Source: Palsa-504 sp963844625 (GTDB taxonomy: Bacteria; Actinomycetota; Actinomycetes; Streptosporangiales; Streptosporangiaceae). From it: DNA of 64,000 nt. Positions 30,207-39,137 of the stretch are shown here, one piece after another. Positions within the stretch are counted from its first letter, which is position 1; the number at the start of each line of letters is the position of its first letter. A program made the translations under genes and the position numbers. The stretch spans positions 178,075 to 242,074 of the forward strand of contig CAWJPF010000023.1 of NCBI GenBank assembly GCA_963844625.1, read 5' to 3'. The notes beneath the pieces are model-generated. The model was given only the letters and a program-made list of their open reading frames with translations. It was not told the DNA's origin and did no database searches.

Positions 30207-32004
30207 GGAGCCTCACATCATCGAGGAAACGTGACCGCGGCCGCCCGGCGCCCTGCTGGCCCTGGGCACGGGACGCACGGGGGCCCGCGTGCGTCCGGGC
30301 CGGTGCCCACGACAGGTACAGGTGCTCGCGGGCCCGGGTCACCGCCACATACAGTAGCCGCCTTTCCTCCTCGATCGCGTCCGGCGTCCGGGCGTGCACG
30401 ATCGGCATGAGCCCCTCGACCAGGCCGGGCAACAGCACCGCGTCCCACTCAAGGCCCTTGGCCGCGTGCATCGAGGCGAGCGTCACGCCGTCGACGGCGG
30501 GCGCGTGTCCCAGTTCGGCGCGCTGGGTCAGCTCGGCGGAGAAATCGGTCAGCGTCGCCTCCGGCCGGGCGGCGTGCACATCGTCGGCGAGCTGAGCGAT
30601 CGCGGCGAGCGACTCCCAGCGCTCCCGGGCCGCCGGGCCGCCGCCGGGCGGCCCGGGACTCAGGCCGATGCCGGTGAGCACGTGCCGCACCGAGGAGGGC
30701 AGCGGATCGCCGGTCCCGGGGCCGCCGGCGAAAGCCCGCCGGGTCGCGGCCTCGGCCGCGTCGCCCCGGGCGGCGCCGCGCAGCAGCACCAGCGCCTGGC
30801 GCACGATGGGCCGCTCGTAGAAACGCTCGGCCCCCCGCACCACGTAAGGCACCCCGGCGTCGGCGAGCGTCCGCTCGAACCGCTCGGTGTCGGCGTTGAT
30901 CCGGACCAGCACCGCGATGTCCTTAGCCGCGACGCCCGCGGCCCGCAGCGCCTGGATCTGGATGGCCAGTCCGGCCGCCTCGTCCGCGTCGTCCGCGTAC
31001 TGCGTGAGCACGGGCCTGGGGCCGGACGGCCGCTGCGCGATCAGCGCCGCGCCAGACCGGACCAGCTGGTTGGCCACGGCCACCACCTGCGGCGTGGACC
31101 GGTAGTCGCGTACCAGCCGGACCACGGTCGCGCCGCGGAACTCCGCGGCGAAACCGGTCAGGTACGACGGCGTGGCCCCGGTGAAGGAGTAGATCACCTG
31201 GTTCGGGTCGCCGACCACGCACAGCTCGTCGCGGTCGCCGAGCCAGGCGTCGAGCAGCAGTTTCTGCAGCGGGTTCACGTCCTGGTACTCATCCACGACG
31301 AAGTACCTGAACGTGTCGCGCACCTGGTCCGCCGCGATGCGGTTCTCGGCCAGGATGGCGGCGGTCAGTTCGAGCACCGACTCGAAGTCGATCAGATGCC
31401 GTTCCCGCCGCAGTTGCTCGTAGGCCTCGTAGATCGCGGCCAGGTGGTCCGCCCCGGTCACGGGTGAACGGGCCGCCGCCGCCGCGGCCTGCTGGTAGCC
31501 GTCCGGGCGGACCTGGGTGACCTTCGCCCACTCGATCTCCGCGGCCGCGTCGTGCAGGCCGGTACCGTCCAGCCGGACGGCGGCCCGCTTGGCCGCCTCG
31601 CGCACCAGGGCGGCCTTGGCGTCGATCAGCTGCGGCGGCCGGCCGCCGATGACGCGCGGCCAGAAATAGTTGAGCTGGCGCAGCGCGGCCGCGTGGAAGG
31701 TGGACGCGCGCACCAGGGAGGTGCCCAGCCCGCTGAAGTCCGACCCGGCCGCCGCGAGCTGCCTGAGCCGGCCGCGCAGTTCCCCGGCCGCCCGCACCGT
31801 GAAGGTCAGCGCCAGCACATGGGCCGGGTTGACCATGCCGGTAGCGGCCGCGTACGCGATCCGGTAGGTGATCGCCCGGGTTTTGCCGGTGCCCGCGCCG
31901 GCCAGCACGCAGACCGGGCCGCGGGTCGCCAGGGCCACCTCGCGCTGCTCGGGGTCCAGGCCGGCCAGCAGCGCGTCAGCCGTTCCGAGGATCGCCTCCG
32001 CCAC
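30199..32004 (-). CDS. UvrD/PcrA-type ATP-dependent DNA helicase (UvrD2-like)
   Basis: 601 residues of a superfamily 1A helicase: Q motif LDPEQREVALA, Walker A LAGAGTGKTRAITYR (motif I), motif II VVDEYQDVNPLQ, motif III VVGDPNQVIYSFTGA, motif IV RLVRDYRST, motif V TLASMHAAKGLEWDAVLL and motif VI LLYVAVTRAREHLYLS. It ends soon after motif VI, without the HRDC domain found in longer mycobacterial UvrD2 proteins. Role in DNA repair/unwinding. Divergent from a mycoredoxin gene and near whiB7, the mycobacterial uvrD2 context, which is why UvrD2 is preferred over PcrA. GTG 32004 start. Confidence 0.9.
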   Translation of the reverse strand: MAEAILGTADALLAGLDPEQREVALATRGPVCVLAGAGTGKTRAITYRIAYAAATGMVNPAHVLALTFTVRAAGELRGRLRQLAAAGSDFSGLGTSLVRASTFHAAALRQLNYFWPRVIGGRPPQLIDAKAALVREAAKRAAVRLDGTGLHDAAAEIEWAKVTQVRPDGYQQAAAAAARSPVTGADHLAAIYEAYEQLRRERHLIDFESVLELTAAILAENRIAADQVRDTFRYFVVDEYQDVNPLQKLLLDAWLGDRDELCVVGDPNQVIYSFTGATPSYLTGFAAEFRGATVVRLVRDYRSTPQVVAVANQLVRSGAALIAQRPSGPRPVLTQYADDADEAAGLAIQIQALRAAGVAAKDIAVLVRINADTERFERTLADAGVPYVVRGAERFYERPIVRQALVLLRGAARGDAAEAATRRAFAGGPGTGDPLPSSVRHVLTGIGLSPGPPGGGPAARERWESLAAIAQLADDVHAARPEATLTDFSAELTQRAELGHAPAVDGVTLASMHAAKGLEWDAVLLPGLVEGLMPIVHARTPDAIEEERRLLYVAVTRAREHLYLSWAPARTHAGPRASRAQGQQGAGRPRSRFLDDVRLHG

Positions 32005-32113
32005 CTGCCCTATCCTGCCTCATCCGGGCCCGGCCGCCGCCGGGAACGCATCCGGCTCCGCCGGTGTTGTTACCACCGGTCAAGTACTTTTATCAACCAC
32101 AAGGAGGAGCGGG

Positions 32114-32380
32114 GTGTCGGGTCAGCTGACGATGTACACCACCTCATGGTGCGGTTTCTGCCGGAACCTCAAGAGGCAGCTCGCCCGGGACGGGATCGAG
32201 ATGGTCGAGGTCGACATCGAGGCCGACCCGGCCGCGGCAGAGTACGTGATGTCGGTCAACGGCGGCAACCAGACCGTGCCCACCGTACTTTTCCCTGACG
32301 GCACCGCGCTGGTCAACCCCTCGGCCGCGCAGGTCAAGGCCCAGCTGGCGGCCAGCTCCGGATCACACAGCGCCGGGTGA
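32114..32380 (+). CDS. mrx1: Mycoredoxin / glutaredoxin-like protein
   Basis: 88 residues: TMYTTSWCGFCRNLKRQLARDG holds the CGFC-type redox pair, NGGNQTVPTVLFPDGT the cis-proline TVP loop, and the C-terminus SAAQVKAQL. Matches the actinobacterial mycoredoxin group that reduces mycothiol mixed disulfides. GTG 32114 follows AAGGAGG. Divergent from the UvrD-type helicase, as in mycobacteria. Confidence 0.9.
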   Translation: MSGQLTMYTTSWCGFCRNLKRQLARDGIEMVEVDIEADPAAAEYVMSVNGGNQTVPTVLFPDGTALVNPSAAQVKAQLAASSGSHSAG

Positions 32381-32794
32381 CACGGCAGGTTACTGAGGCT
32401 GATGCGACGGACCGTTCGGGCTCCGCTGGCTTATTCTGCGGGACGCCGCGTGCGTCTCGGATGCCTGGCGCCCGGCGAGGCGCGCGGCCCGGCGAGGCGC
32501 TCGGCCCGCGGCGCGGCGGGCGGTGACGGCGGCCGCCGCGACGACGAGGCCGCGCGGCTCGCGGCCCCGAGCGCGGCCGCTCCCCCGGCACGCGCGCGCG
32601 GCCGGCTAACGCGCGTTTTGCCTGGGCCCCCTTTTTTGTCGGGGGGCAGCGCTAGAGTCCTGGCCAGTGGGCGAGCCCGACACGATGGGAACCGGAGGGC
32701 CGGCTGCTGGCGCGGCGGATAGGGCTGCGCGAAGATGGGCGGGCTGGCGGGACGGGTTGTCTGGGTTGGGGCGGGCGAAGCGAAGGAGGCCTAG
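32381..32794. other. GC-rich intergenic region before the DNA methyltransferase
   Basis: No supportable gene. It is very GC-rich, with runs such as GGCGAGGCGCGCGGC, then a CCCCCTTTTTT stretch (32629-32639). The ribosome-binding site AAGGAGG lies just before the methyltransferase start. Confidence 0.5.
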
Positions 32795-34039
32795 GTGGCC
32801 GATCTTGACGTGGTCGAGATCTGTGCCGGGGCGGGCGGGCAGGCCCTCGGGCTGGAGCGGGCCGGCTTCGAGCACGCGCTGGCTGTCGAGCTCGACCCCT
32901 CGGCCTGCGCCACGCTCCGGGCCAACCGTCCCGGCTGGAAGCTGGCCGAGGGCGATGCGGCCGACCCGGCCCTGTGGCGGCCGCGCGACTACCGGGGCGT
33001 GGCCCTGCTGGCGGGCGGCGTGCCCTGCCCGCCCTTCACGGTGGCGGGCCGGCAGCTCGGCGCAGCCGATGAGCGCGACCTGTTCGCGTGGGCGGTCGAG
33101 CTGTGCGGGACGATCAGGCCGCGGGCCCTGCTGCTTGAGAACGTCCGGGGGCTGAGCACGACCAGGTTCAGCGCGTACCGGCAGCATGTGCTGGACCGGC
33201 TGCGTGAGCTCGGGTACGTGCCGGGGTGGCGGCTGCTGAACGCATCGGAGTTCGGCGTACCGCAGCTGCGGCCGCGCACCGTCCTGGTGGCCTTGCGACC
33301 CGCCGACGCGCCCTGGTTCCGCTGGCCGTCGCCGTCGGCCCGGCCGCCCGCGACCGTGGGCGAGGCCCTGGGCGACCTGATGGCCGCGCGGGGCTGGCCC
33401 GGTGCGGCCGCCTGGGCCCGGCGGGCCGACCGGATAGCGCCGACCATCGTCGGCGGATCCAAGAAACACGGCGGCGCCGACCTCGGCCCGACCCGGGCTA
33501 AGCGCGCCTGGGCCGAACTCGGCGTCGACGGCATCGGCATCGCCGACGCGGCCCCGGCGGCGGACGCCGACCCGGCCCTGACGCCCCGGCTTACGTGCGA
33601 GATGGTGACCAGGCTGCAGGGCTGGCAGGACGACTGGGGCTGGCGGTTCAGCGGGCTCAAGACCGCGCGGTACCGGCAGATCGGCAACGCGTTCCCGCCT
33701 CCGGTCGCCGAGGCGGTCGGGACGGCGATCCGCCGGGCGCTGGAGCACGCCGACGTCGCAGGGGACGTTGAGGCCGTCGCGCCCGTGCACGATCCGGTGT
33801 TCCGCGTGCTCCGTTCCCGGACGGACTTCCTGACCGCCAGGCAGATCGCCGACCTGGCCGCGGCTGACCCGGCCGTAGTGCTCGGCCGCCTCCGGCATCT
33901 GGGCCAGGACTTCGAGCTCGAGATCGCCGACTCCGCCGACGGGCCCGCCTACCGGCTGGGCCGCTTCAAGGCCTTCCTCGGTCAGCGGGAGCACGACCGG
34001 CACCAGCGCTTCGCGGCCCGGCGGGCCACCATCAGCTGA
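32795..34039 (+). CDS. DNA (cytosine-5) methyltransferase, orphan
   Basis: 414 residues. C5-MTase motifs in order: I EICAGAGGQALGLERAGF; IV catalytic GGVPCPPFT (PC nucleophile); VI LLLENVRGL; VIII QLRPRTVLVAL; target-recognition region with TIVGGSKKHGGADLG; IX-X LTCEMVTRLQGW and RYRQIGNAFPPPVAEAVG. About 90 extra C-terminal residues (FLTARQIADLAAADPAVVLGRLRHLG) look like a winged helix. GTG 32795 with AAGGAGG. No restriction endonuclease or repair endonuclease gene is adjacent, so it may be a solitary regulatory or anti-restriction methylase. The recognition site is unknown. Confidence 0.92.
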   Translation: MADLDVVEICAGAGGQALGLERAGFEHALAVELDPSACATLRANRPGWKLAEGDAADPALWRPRDYRGVALLAGGVPCPPFTVAGRQLGAADERDLFAWAVELCGTIRPRALLLENVRGLSTTRFSAYRQHVLDRLRELGYVPGWRLLNASEFGVPQLRPRTVLVALRPADAPWFRWPSPSARPPATVGEALGDLMAARGWPGAAAWARRADRIAPTIVGGSKKHGGADLGPTRAKRAWAELGVDGIGIADAAPAADADPALTPRLTCEMVTRLQGWQDDWGWRFSGLKTARYRQIGNAFPPPVAEAVGTAIRRALEHADVAGDVEAVAPVHDPVFRVLRSRTDFLTARQIADLAAADPAVVLGRLRHLGQDFELEIADSADGPAYRLGRFKAFLGQREHDRHQRFAARRATIS

Positions 34040-34126
34040 TCCGCGGTCGCGGCGCCTCCGCCCCCGGCCGGCCCCTGACCGCCGGCCTGGGCTGGTCCCG
34101 GTGCGTTGAGATGCAACTACGCACAG

Positions 34127-34186
34127 CTGTCCACAACCTGTGGATAATCATGTAAAGCGCTGCATAAACGTAGGACATTATCCACA
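34127..34186. promoter_or_regulatory. Cluster of three DnaA-box-like sites
   Basis: CTGTCCACA (34127-34135, one mismatch to TTGTCCACA), TGTGGATAA (34139-34147, perfect TTATCCACA on the other strand) and TTATCCACA (34178-34186, perfect) lie within 60 bases, the first two as an inverted pair. Between them is AT-richer sequence. The cluster lies 170 bases ahead of a parA-like gene. It is consistent with a replication/partition-linked site or DnaA-controlled promoter; function is inferred. Confidence 0.6.
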
Positions 34187-34356
34187 GCCCGGGAAAATCC
34201 GGCTTGCGTGCATCGCGGTGGCGGAGCCGCTACGCCCCGCCGTACCGCAGCACTTGGCGTGGTACGGCGGGCGTCCGGCCTGGTTCGCGGAGGCTGCCTG
34301 ACTCGTATGTCGGCGACTAGCTATCGAATCACCGCGGACGCTGCGATAATGCGTGG

Positions 34357-35031
34357 ATGACAGGGCTGAGCCTCGCCCTGGCCAATCTGAAGCCGGGCAC
34401 GGGCAAGACCACTTCCGCGGTCTGGCTGGCGCATGTTTTCGCGCAGGCCGGCAACAGCGTGCTCCTAGTGGACGCGGATCCCGCTGGCAGCGCTCTGGAA
34501 TGGTCCGATCTTGCCGCCATGGACCCGCGGCTGGCGTCGCCGCAGGCGGCCTTCCCGTTCCGGATCGTGGCCCTGCCGTCCCGCGAACTGCACCGGCGGG
34601 TGCCCGAGATCGCGCGCGACGACGACGTGGTGATCATCGACACGCCGCAGATCGAGGACCACGGCGCCATCGCCCGGTCGGCGCTGCGGTATGCCGACGA
34701 GGTCGTGATCCCCTGCGCGCCGAGCCCGATAGAGATCAACCGCACCTCCCCGGTGCGCGACGAGATCGCGGAGATACAGGCGCTCCGGGAGATCCCGGTG
34801 CGTTCGGCCGTGCTGCTGAACAGATGCATCACCCGGGCGCATTCCACGGTCGACGCGCGGGAGGCGCTGGCGGGCCTCGGTTACGAGGTGCTTGAGACGG
34901 CGGTGCCGCGGCTCGAGGTCTACGCCCAGAGCTTCGGCGTGCCGATCAGGCACACGGGCACCGACATATGGCGCCAGGTGGCCCGCGACCTCATCGACCG
35001 GTGCGCTCCCCTGTGCTCGGTGCGGCGATGA
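34357..35031 (+). CDS. ParA/MinD-family ATPase
   Basis: 224 residues. The deviant Walker A reads LKPGTGKTTSAVWLAH (KPG where KGG is usual, signature lysine kept), then VLLVDADPAGSALEWSD (A' motif), DDDVVIIDTPQIED (Walker B) and NRCITRAHSTVDA. No N-terminal HTH, so it is the short plasmid type Ib-like ParA form. Such ATPases move DNA or protein cargo using a small partner. The next gene, coupled by ATGA, is that likely partner. A DnaA-box cluster lies upstream. Chromosomal location and missing replicon genes leave its cargo open. Confidence 0.85.
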   Translation: MTGLSLALANLKPGTGKTTSAVWLAHVFAQAGNSVLLVDADPAGSALEWSDLAAMDPRLASPQAAFPFRIVALPSRELHRRVPEIARDDDVVIIDTPQIEDHGAIARSALRYADEVVIPCAPSPIEINRTSPVRDEIAEIQALREIPVRSAVLLNRCITRAHSTVDAREALAGLGYEVLETAVPRLEVYAQSFGVPIRHTGTDIWRQVARDLIDRCAPLCSVRR

Positions 35032-35321
35032 GCACGGAACGGGAGCAGCGCAAGGCGCAGATGGCGGCAGCGGCGGCGCGACGGGCCGAGCCCGGCGCGC
35101 GCCCGGCGGGCCGGACCGCGATCCGCTCCAAGCCGGTCAGGATCACCCTGGACCTGAACCCCGAGCTTTACCGGCAGCTGACCGGGTGGGCCGACGCGGC
35201 CGCGATCACGCTCGGCGTGCCGCGGGTATCCCTGGCCGACGCGGTCCGGGCCATGATCCGGGTCACCGCGGAGAACCCCGACGAGGTGCTCGAGCGGCTG
35301 CGCCAGGACCGGGAGCAGTAG
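35028..35321 (+). CDS. Small ParB-like (ribbon-helix-helix) partner protein
   Basis: 97 residues: a basic, disordered N-terminus (REQRKAQMAAAAARRAEPGAR) then KPVRITLDLNPELYRQLTGWA and VSLADAVRAMIRVT. This strand-helix-helix pattern is that of ribbon-helix-helix DNA-binding centromere proteins of plasmid partition systems. The start ATG overlaps the ParA stop as ATGA. It would bind a centromere-like site; no obvious iteron array was seen. The ParB-like role is inferred from gene order and fold. Confidence 0.75.
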   Translation: MSTEREQRKAQMAAAAARRAEPGARPAGRTAIRSKPVRITLDLNPELYRQLTGWADAAAITLGVPRVSLADAVRAMIRVTAENPDEVLERLRQDREQ

Positions 35322-35324
35322 CGG

Positions 35325-35356
35325 TCAGACGGTTTCGCGGTCAGACGGTTTCGCGG
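35325..35356. repeat. 16-bp duplication over the typA stop codon
   Basis: TCAGACGGTTTCGCGG occurs at 35325-35340 and again at 35341-35356. On the minus strand this repeats the last codons of typA (R-E-T-V-stop). Confidence 0.9.
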
Positions 35357-37275
35357 GAGGCGCGGCCGCGGCCGCGGGCGCGCTCCTTGGCGTCCAGGAC
35401 AGTCTTGCGCAGGCGGACGGCAGAGCTCGTGACCTCCACGCACTCGTCGTCGGCACAGAACTCGAGCGCCTGCTCCAGGCTGAGCAGCCGCGGCGGCACC
35501 AGCCGCTCGAGCTCCTCGCTTGTGGACTGGCGCACGTTGGTGACCTTGCGCTCGCGGCAGATGTTGACGTCCATGTCGTCGGTCCTCGAGTTCTCCCCGA
35601 CGATCATTCCCTCGTACACCTCGGTGCCGGGGGTGACGAACAGCGATCCGCGCTCCTGCAGGTTGAACATGGCGTACGCGGCCGAGGACCCGGTCCGGTC
35701 GGCGACCAGCGAACCGGTCGCCCGGCCCCGCATGGCACCGGCCCACGGCTCGTATCCCTCGAAGACGTGGTGCGCGATCCCGGTGCCCCTGGTCTCGGTG
35801 AGGAACTGGGTCCGGAAGCCGATCAGGCCGCGGGCAGGCACGATGAACTCGAGCCTGACCCAGCCGGTGCCGTGGTTGGTCATGGATTCCATCCGGCCGC
35901 GGCGCACCGAGATCAGCGAGGTGACCGTGCCGAGGTACTCCTCGGGCACGTCCACGCTCAGCCGCTCTACCGGTTCGAAGACCTTGCCGTCGATCTCGCG
36001 GGTGACGGCGGCGGGTCGTCCCACGGTCAGCTCGTAATGCTCTCGCCGCATGGTCTCTACCAGCACGGCCAGCGCGAGCTCACCCCGGCCGCGTACCTCC
36101 CAGGTATCAGGCCGCTCGGTGGGCAGCACGTCCAGCGACACGTTACCGACCAGCTCGCGGTTCAGCCGGTCGCGTACCAGCCGGGCGGTGACCTTCGACC
36201 CGGCGGCCCGGCCGGACAGCGGCGCGGTGTTAACGCCGATCGTCATCGAGATGGCCGGCTCATCCACCGTGATCAGCGGCAGCGGCCGCGGGTCGTCCAG
36301 GTCGGCGAGCGTCTCGCCGATCATGATGTCCGGGATGCCGGCGATCGCGACGATATCCCCGGGCCCCGCCGAGTCGGCCTGCACGCGGTCAAGCGCGTCG
36401 GTCAGGTAGAGCTCGGAGATCTTGACCTTCTCGATCGACCCGTCGCGGCGGCACCAGGCGACCTGCTGCCCGCGCTTGATGGTGCCGTTGCGGATCCGGC
36501 ACAGGGCGATGCGGCCCAGGTAGGACGAGGCGTCCAGGTTCGTCACGTGCGCCTGCAGCGGCGCGCCGACCTCATAGGCGGGCGTCGGAACGGTGGCCTT
36601 CAGCGTGGCGAACAACGGCTCCAGGTCGGGTGAGTCGGGCATCTCGCCGTCGGCGGGCCGGCTCAGCGACGCCCGCCCGGCCCGGGCCGAGGCGTACACG
36701 ATGGGGAACTCGATCTGCTCCTCGCTGGCGTCCAGGTCGATGAACAGCTCGTAGCAAGCGTCCACCACCTCGGCGATGCGCGCGTCGGGCCGGTCTACCT
36801 TATTGACTACGAGGATCACCGGCAGCCCGGCTTCCAGCGTCTTGCGCAGCACGAACCTGGTCTGCGGCAGCGGCCCCTCGCTGGCGTCCACCAGCAGCAG
36901 CACCCCGTCCACCATGGACAGGCCGCGCTCCACCTCGCCGCCGAAATCCGCGTGCCCTGGCGTGTCCACGATGTTGATGGTCAGCCCGCCGTGGCGCACC
37001 GCGGTGTTCTTGGCCAGGATCGTGATGCCCTTCTCCCGCTCGAGGTCACCGGAGTCCATTACCCGCTCGGCCACGTGCGCGTTCGCGCGGAACGCGCCTG
37101 ACTGCCACAGCATCGCGTCCACCAGCGTGGTCTTGCCGTGGTCCACGTGCGCAACGATGGCCACGTTGCGCAGGTCATCCCTGGTGGCGATGGTGTCCTC
37201 AAAGGACGCGGTTCTGATGTGTGGTGGGCATGCGTGATTTCTCGATTGTTCGGTGTCTGGGATCGGCCACACCAT
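35341..37275 (-). CDS. typA: Translational GTPase TypA/BipA
   Basis: 644 residues. G domain: G1 AHVDHGKTTLVDAML, G2 near REKGITILAKNTAV, G3 DTPGHADFGGEVERGL, G4 NKVDRPDARI, G5 YASARAG. Domain 2 is the beta-barrel with LGRIALCRIRNGTIKRGQQVAW. Domain 3 and the BipA-specific C-terminal region follow (GRGELALAVLVETMRREHYEL, RGLIGFRTQFLTETRGTGI, VTNVRQSTSEELERL). Ribosome-associated, acting in subunit assembly and stress. The N-terminus is about 30 residues longer than usual, with no ATG near DDLRNVAIVAH; start ATG 37275. Confidence 0.95.
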   Translation of the reverse strand: MVWPIPDTEQSRNHACPPHIRTASFEDTIATRDDLRNVAIVAHVDHGKTTLVDAMLWQSGAFRANAHVAERVMDSGDLEREKGITILAKNTAVRHGGLTINIVDTPGHADFGGEVERGLSMVDGVLLLVDASEGPLPQTRFVLRKTLEAGLPVILVVNKVDRPDARIAEVVDACYELFIDLDASEEQIEFPIVYASARAGRASLSRPADGEMPDSPDLEPLFATLKATVPTPAYEVGAPLQAHVTNLDASSYLGRIALCRIRNGTIKRGQQVAWCRRDGSIEKVKISELYLTDALDRVQADSAGPGDIVAIAGIPDIMIGETLADLDDPRPLPLITVDEPAISMTIGVNTAPLSGRAAGSKVTARLVRDRLNRELVGNVSLDVLPTERPDTWEVRGRGELALAVLVETMRREHYELTVGRPAAVTREIDGKVFEPVERLSVDVPEEYLGTVTSLISVRRGRMESMTNHGTGWVRLEFIVPARGLIGFRTQFLTETRGTGIAHHVFEGYEPWAGAMRGRATGSLVADRTGSSAAYAMFNLQERGSLFVTPGTEVYEGMIVGENSRTDDMDVNICRERKVTNVRQSTSEELERLVPPRLLSLEQALEFCADDECVEVTSSAVRLRKTVLDAKERARGRGRASRETV

Positions 37276-37403
37276 GCGGTGGCTGCCTTCAGTCTATTGA
37301 ACAAGCGATCCGGCTATCTCGTTCCCGGCACGAGGCCGGGGCCGCCCGGACAGGAATCCCGGGCGCGGGCCCTGCGTTAGCATGAAATCGAGAGGGTTAT
37401 GAC

Positions 37404-37955
37404 TTGCTTACGCTTAGGAACCGTAGCGCCGCCGTCCGTCCGGCGCTGGCACCGCCGTTCGAGGGCCACGGCCCAGACGGAGCCGAGCGCGCGACATTCG
37501 CCGCAGGATGCTTCTGGGGCGTCGAGGCGGCCTTCCGCCAGATCCACGGGGTGCTGCAGACCGCTGTCGGGTATACCGGCGGGCACGTCCCGGACCCGAC
37601 CTACGAGCGGGTCTGCAGGCACCGCACCGGCCACGCCGAGGCGGTCGAGGTCTGGTTCGACCCGGCCCAGGTCAGCTACGCGCAGCTGCTCCAGACGTTC
37701 TGGCGGATCCACAATCCGACCACCCGCAACCGCCAGGGCTTCGATTTCGGCAGCCAGTACCGGTCGGCGATCTTCTACCATGACGCTGGCCAGGAAGAAG
37801 CCGCGATCGCCTCACGCGACGCCGAGCAGCAATCGGTAAGGCGGCAGATCGTCACGCAGATCACCCCAGCGTCTGCGTTTTACCGGGCCGAGGAATACCA
37901 CCAGCGTTACCTCGAGAAACACGGCCAGACCAGCTGCGCGGTCACCATCAGGTAA
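37404..37955 (+). CDS. msrA: Peptide methionine sulfoxide reductase A
   Basis: 183 residues: ATFAAGCFWGVEAAFRQIHGV holds the catalytic cysteine in GCFWG. TAVGYTGGHVPDPTYERVC, HAEAVEVWFDPAQVSY, FWRIHNPTTRNRQGFDFGSQYRSAIFY and FYRAEEYHQRYLEKH complete the MsrA fold; the conserved E/D and Y residues are present. Reduces methionine-S-sulfoxide. TTG 37404 follows GAGAGGG by seven bases; no ATG is in frame. Divergent from typA. Confidence 0.93.
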   Translation: MLTLRNRSAAVRPALAPPFEGHGPDGAERATFAAGCFWGVEAAFRQIHGVLQTAVGYTGGHVPDPTYERVCRHRTGHAEAVEVWFDPAQVSYAQLLQTFWRIHNPTTRNRQGFDFGSQYRSAIFYHDAGQEEAAIASRDAEQQSVRRQIVTQITPASAFYRAEEYHQRYLEKHGQTSCAVTIR

Positions 37956-38132
37956 TACGGGCCCGCGGGTGGCCGCATCCGCCTGGCCCTGGCCGGGGTT
38001 CTGGTTATCCCGGAGCATCAGCACCCGCCGGCTGCGGCTTCGGCGTCAGCCTGCGGCCCCGCACCGCCCGGCTGACGCTGCGGGCGGGATCGAGGATCTC
38101 GCCATGGCGTCGCCGGATCGTTCGAAGGAGGC

Positions 38133-39137
38133 ATGGCTGTGAGCACACCCGGGGCGCGCATCCCGATCGGGGTTTACCGCGGGCGCGGCTGCGGAATCTC
38201 CGCGATCAGCGTCTATGAGGGCTTTATCGGCCGTGAAGTGCAGAAGGTCGAGGATTTCATGGTCGAGCAGCCCACCTCATGGGCGCAGTTCGAGAACGGG
38301 AACCTGACCGGCACAGCCGACGTGAGCGTGTGGCAGGACAAGCTCGGGCAGCGGCAGCTAGTGCTCGGCGTCCCCGCCTGCTGCGGGGCGTCGGCTGGCA
38401 GCGGTGGCAAGACATGGGCCGACGAGGCAAGCGGCATGAACGACGCACACTGGGAAGCACTCGGAAAACGCCTGATCGCTGTCGGGCTGGGCAGCGCCCA
38501 GTTGCGCATCGGCCGCGAGTTCAATGGCAACTGGTACCCGTGGCAAGTCGCCGAAGGCGGCCAGGCGTCCTACATCGCCGGGTACAGCCACGTCGTCACC
38601 GTGCTGCGCGGACTTCCCGGCGCGGCTTTCCGGTTCTGCTGGAACCCCGCCCTCGGTGCCGGCAATCTAACGGCCAAGGGCACCGAGAGCTGCTATCCCG
38701 GTGATAGCCACGTCGATGAGATCGGCGTCGATGTCTACGACTGGACGCAGAAGACCAGCACCGGGACGCAGATCTATCCCGGGAACGCCGCAGGCACAAC
38801 GACCGCGCAGCAGCAGGAAGTACTCGACAGCATGCTGACGCAGCGGGATTCGCTGCGCGGCTGGTATTCCCTCGCGCTCAGCCACGGCAAGCCCCTGTCG
38901 TTCCCCGAGTGGGGCCTGGTGCTGTGGAAGACCGGCCAGATTTACCTCGGCGGCGGCGACAACGCGATGTTCATCCGCGCCATGGCAGATTTCATCTGCG
39001 GGTGCTCGCTGTTCGGCTGGCACGCGATGTGGGAGGACCCGTGGGGCGCCGGCGTGTGCGACCCCGATACCAAGCCTGGGCGCCCGATCCCGGCACCGAT
39101 GAGCCGGACCGCGTTCCTGCAGGCGTTCGGCTCATGA
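38133..39137 (+). CDS. GH26-like glycoside hydrolase (putative beta-mannanase type)
   Basis: 334 residues. A TIM-barrel glycosidase pattern: LIAVGLGSAQLRIGREFNGNWYPWQV gives the likely acid/base glutamate (GREFNG, as GREM.G in GH26), FRFCWNPALG, VDEIGVDVYDWTQ, and KPLSFPEWGLVL with the likely nucleophile glutamate. No signal peptide despite the extracellular-type fold, unless exported otherwise. ATG 38133 follows GAAGGAGG. A similar arrangement occurs in actinomycete GH26-like hypothetical proteins; substrate specificity is not predictable. Confidence 0.7.
   Translation: MAVSTPGARIPIGVYRGRGCGISAISVYEGFIGREVQKVEDFMVEQPTSWAQFENGNLTGTADVSVWQDKLGQRQLVLGVPACCGASAGSGGKTWADEASGMNDAHWEALGKRLIAVGLGSAQLRIGREFNGNWYPWQVAEGGQASYIAGYSHVVTVLRGLPGAAFRFCWNPALGAGNLTAKGTESCYPGDSHVDEIGVDVYDWTQKTSTGTQIYPGNAAGTTTAQQQEVLDSMLTQRDSLRGWYSLALSHGKPLSFPEWGLVLWKTGQIYLGGGDNAMFIRAMADFICGCSLFGWHAMWEDPWGAGVCDPDTKPGRPIPAPMSRTAFLQAFGS

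Noticed and set aside
30394..31467. 357-codon plus-strand frame inside the helicase gene.
   Set aside because: Antisense shadow of a gene with all helicase motifs; composition is His/Arg/Gly-rich without any fold signature.
34127..34186. DnaA-box cluster as the chromosomal oriC.
   Set aside because: There is no dnaA, dnaN, recF or gyrB nearby, and only three boxes, far fewer than actinomycete origins.
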